Source of the DNA: Pseudoxanthomonas suwonensis
GTDB taxonomy: Bacteria; Pseudomonadota; Gammaproteobacteria; Xanthomonadales; Xanthomonadaceae
DNA length: 27,084 nucleotides
Direction: 5' to 3'
Assembly: GCA_003240695.1 (NCBI GenBank)
Contig: QFNC01000056.1
Coordinates: 1-27,084 of the forward strand
Below are positions 22,928 to 27,084 of this stretch, piece by piece; the stretch's first letter is position 1; every line of letters begins with the position of its first letter. The notes beneath the pieces were generated by a model, which was given only the letters and a program-made list of their open reading frames with translations, did not search any database and was not told where the DNA came from. The position numbers and the translations under genes are program-made.

Positions 22928-24001
22928 CCGGGTCCTGCTCTCAGCGGCCGGATCGGGCAAGACCACGTTGCTGGTCCGGCAGGCCTTGGAGCGGCCCGAG
23001 CGTCGCATCGCGATTGTCACCTACACGCTGGAGAATCTAGAAGAGATCCGGCGCTCGTTTGAGGTCCACGCCGGTGCGGTCCCCGCGCATGTCACCTTGC
23101 ACAGCTGGTATGGCTTCCTGCTGCGCCAGTGCATCCGCCCGTACCAGGCGGCACTGTGCCCTGAGCCTCGTATCGAGACCATCCTGTTCGTAGAAGGTGT
23201 CACCAACAACCGGGCTCCACGCACCCAGGTGGCGCGCCACTACCTGGCAGGCAACCGGATGTATTCGGACCGGGCCGCCGACTTTGCTGTGCGCTGCGAT
23301 GAGCTGACCCAAGGTCAGGTCATGGCACGCCTGGCGGCCATGTACGACGAGCTCTACATCGACGAAGTTCAGGACCTGGCCGGCTTTGATCTGGATCTGG
23401 TCGAGCGGCTGTTGAAGAGCGATATCGCCATCACGTTGGTGGGTGATACGCGCCAGGCGACGTATGCGACCAACTATGCGCAAAGGCATAGTCAATATCG
23501 CGGACCGAACTTGGCGGCGTTATTCCAGATCTGGGAGTCGGACGGCTTATGCCAGCTCGACCACCGTCTCATCAGTCTGCGCTGCGTCCAGGCCCTGTGC
23601 GATATGGCTGACACGCTCTATCCGCAGATGCCCCGCACCGAATCAGGCAATGGCGAGGTCACCGGGCACGATGGCATCTTCCTCGTCGCTCCAGGGGATG
23701 TTGCCGCGTACATGCAGGAGTTTGCCCTACCGTGCTCCGGCATGACCGGCGGCAAACCTGCGACGGAATGCCTGCGGTGAACTTCGGGCAGAGCAAGGGC
23801 CGCACCTACAGTCGGGTCCTTATCTTCCCCAATGGGCCGTTGACGCAGTACCTGCGCACGGCCGATGCGGCGCGCATCACCGCGCCACCGAAGTACTACG
23901 TAGCCTTCACCCGGGCGCGGCAAAGCGTGGCCTTTGTGTATGCCGGCGCGTGCGCTTTGCCGGGTCATCAGCTCTATGCGCCTGCCTGTGCAGACGCATA
24001 G
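22905..24001 (+). pseudogene. UvrD-like helicase (GajB-like), frameshifted
   Basis: Starts at the ATG at 22905, overlapping the end of the nuclease remnant by 23 nt, a typical coupled arrangement. It has Walker A SAAGSGKTT (13-21), Walker B YIDEVQD (151-157) and the SF1 motif GDTRQATY (180-187). Near 23724-23726 (tttgccct) the frame is lost: the next frame continues PTVLRHDRRQTCDGMPAVNFGQSKGRT, VLIFPNGP and YYVAFTRARQSVAFV, the C-terminal helicase motifs, ending TAG at 23999-24001. A single missing base would explain it. The intact protein would be about 365 residues, shorter than typical GajB, so it may be another UvrD-like partner. In this state it is probably inactive. Confidence 0.75.
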
Positions 24002-24016
24002 AGCCGCCGGCAGTGA

Positions 24017-24295
24017 TCACATCTTCTTCAAGGGTGCCGCGGTGGGTGGCGGCGGCACCGGTCCCGGGTCGTTGAAGCAAAGCATGACCTGATCGATGCC
24101 GAATTGGTCAGCCAGCACGCGGGCGGTCACCGCGTGCACCAGGTCCAGGTCGACCGAGGGCGCAGCGACCGTGATGGTGGCCGCGATCGCGCGGCCATGC
24201 TCTTTGGCGGGGACTAGGCGCAGGTCATCGACCGCCTTCACGCCGGGGTCGGTAAACATCGCCGCACGCACCTGTTCCAGGTTGATCTCGTTCAT
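24017..24295 (-). CDS. Small protein resembling a stand-alone CDF C-terminal domain
   Basis: A 92-residue protein whose ATG overlaps the stop of the upstream czcA as ATGA, so it is probably translated by coupling. It has no signal peptide or membrane segment. The pattern FTDPGVKAVDDLRLVPAKEHG, then IAATITVAAPSVDLDLVHAVTARVLADQFGIDQVMLCF resembles the alpha-beta dimerisation domain that follows the membrane part of CDF transporters. The tail is Pro-rich (PGPVPPPPTAAP). A cytosolic role in sensing or binding the exported metal, or helping the pump, is inference. It might instead be an unrelated small czc accessory protein. Confidence 0.6.
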   Translation of the reverse strand: MNEINLEQVRAAMFTDPGVKAVDDLRLVPAKEHGRAIAATITVAAPSVDLDLVHAVTARVLADQFGIDQVMLCFNDPGPVPPPPTAAPLKKM

Positions 24296-27084
24296 GGTGT
24301 CGAAGACTCCAAGGCGCTGCCACCGGCGCGGGGAGTTCGGTCGCGATGCAGCCAACGATAGAGCACCGGCAGCACCAGCAAGGTCAATGTGGTGGATGAG
24401 ACGATGCCGCCGATGACCACGGTGGCCAGCGGCCGTTGCACCTCCGAGCCGGCACCGATATTCAAGGCCATGGGCAGGAACCCGAGCGAGGCCACCAGGG
24501 CGGTCATCAGCACCGGGCGCAGGCGTCCAAGGGCGCCGTCCCGGACAGCGTCGTCCAGAGCATCGCCCTGTTCGCGCAGGCGGCGGATGAAGGCGATCAT
24601 GACCAGCCCGTTGAGCACAGCCACGCCCGACAGCGCGATGAAGCCCACGCCGGCGGAGATCGACAGCGGAATCCCCCGCAGGGCCAGCGCCAGCACCCCG
24701 CCCGTCAGCGCCAGTGGAACGCCACTGAACACGATGGCCGCATCCTTGGCCGAGCCGAAGGCCATGAACAGCAGGGCGAAGATCAACGCCAGTGTCACCG
24801 GAACCACCACCCCCAGGCGTTGGCTGGCCGAGATCAGCTGCTCGAAGGTGCCGCCGTAGTCGATCCAGTAGCCCTCCGGAAGCCTCACATCCTGGCCGAT
24901 GCGCGTGCGCAACTCGCCGACGAACCCGCCCAGATCGCGCTCGCGCACGTTGGCGGTGATCACCACCCGCCGCTTGCCATTCTCGCGGTTGATCTGATTG
25001 GGCCCGCGCTCCACCTGGATCTTCGCCACTTCCCGCAGCGGCACCGTACGAGGCCCACCATTGGCGCCGGTGGCCAGGCGGCTGGACTCGTCCACGCTGG
25101 CGCTTTCCGGCAGTGGAATGGGCAGATCTGCCAGCACAGCCGGGTCTTGGCGCTGCGATTCGGGCAGGCGCACGACCAGGTCGAAGCGGCGGTCGCCCTC
25201 GATCAACTGGCCGGCGACACTGCCCCCAATGGCGGTGGCCACCGTTTCTTGCACGTCGCCCGGGTTCAGGCCATACCGAGCCAATGCCGCCGGATCTGGT
25301 GTGATGGTCAGCAGCGGCAGGCCGGTGACCTGCTCGGCCTTGACATCCTCTGCGCCGGGGACGCTGCGCATGATCCGCTCGACCCGGCTGGCCAGACGGG
25401 TCAGCTGGTCGAGGTTGTCACCGTAGACCTTGACCGCAACGTCAGAGCGGACGCCGGAGATCAGCTCGTTCGTGCGCATCTGGATAGGCTGGGTGAACTC
25501 GTAATTGCTGCCCGGAATTTCCTTGGCCGCTGCCTCCAGCTCTTCTACCAGCTCGGCCTTGGGCTTGCGCGGGTCGGGCCACTGGTCGCGGGGCTTGAGC
25601 ATCAGGAAGGTGTCGGCCATCGACGGCGGCATCGGGTCGGTGGCCACCTCGGCGGTGCCGATCTTGGAGAAGATGTTGGCCACTTCCGGGAACTGGGCCA
25701 AGCGCTTCTCCAGGGTTTCCTGCATGGCCACCGACTGCTCCAGGCTGGTGCCGGGGATACGCATGGGCTGCAAAGTGATGTCGCCTTCATCCAGGCTCGG
25801 CACGAACTCCGAGCCCAGGCGGGTGGCCAACACGCCACACCCCACCACCAGCACGGCCGCGCCGGTCAGCACCACAACCCGCCGGCGCAGCGCCCAATCC
25901 AGCAGCGGCGTGTAGCGAGCGCGTGACCAGCGCATCAGGCGGTTGTCGTGCTCAGCCACACGACCGCGCAGGAAGGTGGCGATCGCCGCCGGCACGAAGG
26001 TCAGCGACAGCACCATGGCACCGGTCAGGGCCAGCACCACGGTGATGGCCATCGGGTGGAACATTTTCCCTTCCACCCCCGACAGCGCAAAGATCGGCAG
26101 GTAGACCGCCGCGATGATGCCCAGACCGAACAGGCTGGGACGGATCACCTCAGCGGTGGCCGAGGCGGTCAGGTCAAAACGCTCCTCATCGTTGAGCTGG
26201 CGGCCCAGCGCGTGCTGCGCCTCCCCGAATCGGCGCAGACAGTTCTCGATGATGATCACCGCCCCGTCCACGATCAGGCCGAAGTCCAGTGCGCCCAGGC
26301 TCATCAGGTTGCCCGACACGCCGCCACGGACCATGCCGATGATGGTGAACAGCATCGCCAGCGGAATCACTGCGGCGGTGATCAGCGAAGCGCGCACATT
26401 GCCCAGCAGCAGGAACAGCACCACCACGACCAGCAGCGCGCCCTCGATCAGGTTCTTGGACACGGTATTGATGGTGCGGTCCACCAGCGCGGTGCGGTCA
26501 TACACGGCTTTGGCATGCACGCCCGGGGGCAAGCTGGCGTTGGCGGCGGCCAGCTTGGCCGCGGCCGCCTGGGAGACCTCCCGGCTGTTGGCGCCAAACA
26601 GCATGAAGGCGGTACCGACCACGACCTCATGGCCATTCTGGGTGGCCGCGCCCGTGCGCAGCTCCTTGCCTTCGCCGACGCTTGCGACATCGCGCACCCG
26701 AATGGGCACGCCATCGCGCCGGTCCAGCACGATGTTGCCGATCGCCTCCAGATTGGCCAACTGGCCGGGCACGCGCACCAGGAACTGCTGGCCGTTGCGT
26801 TCGATGTAGCCGGCGCCGATGTTCTGGTTGTTGCGCATGACCGCGGCGACTACGTCGTTCAACGTGAAGCCCAGCGCCACCAGCTGGGCCGGATCCGGGG
26901 TGATGTGGATCTGCCGCTCAAAGCCGCCGATGGTGTTGACCTCGGTGACGCCGGGCGTGGTGCGCAGCTGCGGCCGGATCACCCAATCCTGCAGGGTGCG
27001 CAGGTCCGTGGCCGTGTACGGGGTGCCGTCGGGCTTGCGGGCATTGGGCTCGGCCTCCACGGTGTACATGAAGATCTCGCCCAG
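24292..27084 (-). CDS. czcA: Second CzcA-type RND pump, N terminus outside the window
   Basis: 930 residues are visible in frame, from the right edge (LGEIFMYTVEAEP) to TGA at 24294-24292; about 130-150 N-terminal residues are missing. Visible blocks are RPQLRTTPGVTEVNTIGGFE in the first porter domain, a group of helices including DFGLIVDGAVIIIENCLRRFG, GVEGKMFHPMA, a connecting loop, the second porter domain (GVRSDVAVKVYGDN, EGDRRFDLVVRLPE) and the final helices (LNGLVMIAFIRRLREQGD, TLTLLVLPVLYRWLHR). The DFG..VDGAV..EN motif places it in the Co/Zn/Cd class and is closer to the canonical form than in the first czcA. The two pumps differ too much to be a recent duplication. Its czcB/czcC partners would lie beyond the edge. 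Confidence 0.93.
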   Translation of the reverse strand: MGEIFMYTVEAEPNARKPDGTPYTATDLRTLQDWVIRPQLRTTPGVTEVNTIGGFERQIHITPDPAQLVALGFTLNDVVAAVMRNNQNIGAGYIERNGQQFLVRVPGQLANLEAIGNIVLDRRDGVPIRVRDVASVGEGKELRTGAATQNGHEVVVGTAFMLFGANSREVSQAAAAKLAAANASLPPGVHAKAVYDRTALVDRTINTVSKNLIEGALLVVVVLFLLLGNVRASLITAAVIPLAMLFTIIGMVRGGVSGNLMSLGALDFGLIVDGAVIIIENCLRRFGEAQHALGRQLNDEERFDLTASATAEVIRPSLFGLGIIAAVYLPIFALSGVEGKMFHPMAITVVLALTGAMVLSLTFVPAAIATFLRGRVAEHDNRLMRWSRARYTPLLDWALRRRVVVLTGAAVLVVGCGVLATRLGSEFVPSLDEGDITLQPMRIPGTSLEQSVAMQETLEKRLAQFPEVANIFSKIGTAEVATDPMPPSMADTFLMLKPRDQWPDPRKPKAELVEELEAAAKEIPGSNYEFTQPIQMRTNELISGVRSDVAVKVYGDNLDQLTRLASRVERIMRSVPGAEDVKAEQVTGLPLLTITPDPAALARYGLNPGDVQETVATAIGGSVAGQLIEGDRRFDLVVRLPESQRQDPAVLADLPIPLPESASVDESSRLATGANGGPRTVPLREVAKIQVERGPNQINRENGKRRVVITANVRERDLGGFVGELRTRIGQDVRLPEGYWIDYGGTFEQLISASQRLGVVVPVTLALIFALLFMAFGSAKDAAIVFSGVPLALTGGVLALALRGIPLSISAGVGFIALSGVAVLNGLVMIAFIRRLREQGDALDDAVRDGALGRLRPVLMTALVASLGFLPMALNIGAGSEVQRPLATVVIGGIVSSTTLTLLVLPVLYRWLHRDRTPRAGGSALESSTP

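Noticed and set aside
24436..25926. A 496-codon plus-strand open frame
   Set aside because: Antisense shadow of the second czcA, His/Gln/Arg-rich with no recognisable motif.

Overview
The window looks like an accessory metal-resistance and transposon region from a GC-rich gammaproteobacterium, most likely Xanthomonadaceae (Lysobacter, Luteimonas, Stenotrophomonas, Pseudoxanthomonas or Xanthomonas). The best taxonomic clue is copL directly upstream of copA-copB, an arrangement known from that group. Family names come from recognising protein sequences by eye; no database search was run.

Layout. (1) 1-5610, minus strand: a tightly packed copper operon copL-copA-copB, then a membrane-anchored cytochrome c with a His-rich tail, a secreted NTF2-like protein, a DUF411 lipoprotein, and the start of a four-helix copper-storage protein that runs off the left edge. 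(2) 5736-6894: a KfrA_N/coiled-coil protein resembling TnpT of Tn4651-type transposons, with palindromic operators and a perfect 9-bp inverted repeat upstream that could be a recombination core. (3) 7076-16922, minus strand: a Co/Zn/Cd-type efflux block, namely a broken P1B-4 ATPase, a short CDF-like transporter, czcA, czcB, a broken czcC, a small Cys/His-rich exported protein and a second CDF-like transporter. (4) 17147-21420, plus strand: a MerR-type operator, a merR-family gene with an internal deletion, a damaged tyrosine recombinase (TnpS-like) whose start overlaps the merR stop, and an apparently intact Tn3-family transposase. (5) 21427-22765: a small mercury module (merR divergent from merT-merP plus a GDCCVxC-type protein) without merA. 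(6) 22766-24001: a remnant resembling the end of an OLD-family (GajA-like) nuclease, overlapping a frameshifted UvrD-like helicase (GajB-like); possibly a decayed Gabija-type defence locus. (7) 24017-27084, minus strand: a second czcA, truncated by the right edge, coupled to a small protein resembling a CDF C-terminal domain.

How the parts work together. CopA/CopB and their neighbours would handle copper in the periplasm and outer membrane. CzcCBA, the CDF proteins and the ATPase would export divalent cations. MerT/MerP would carry Hg(II) inward. The TnpA/TnpS/TnpT set would mobilise the load. The oddest feature is a cluster of four internal deletions, roughly 20-40 codons each by family expectation, in the ATPase, czcC, merR-family and tnpS genes, all between 7.4 and 17.7 kb. 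Three of them also shift the frame. They could be real decay or an assembly artefact; only the reads can decide. The second oddity is that tnpT and tnpS, normally divergent neighbours around the resolution site, lie 10.8 kb apart with the efflux block between them.
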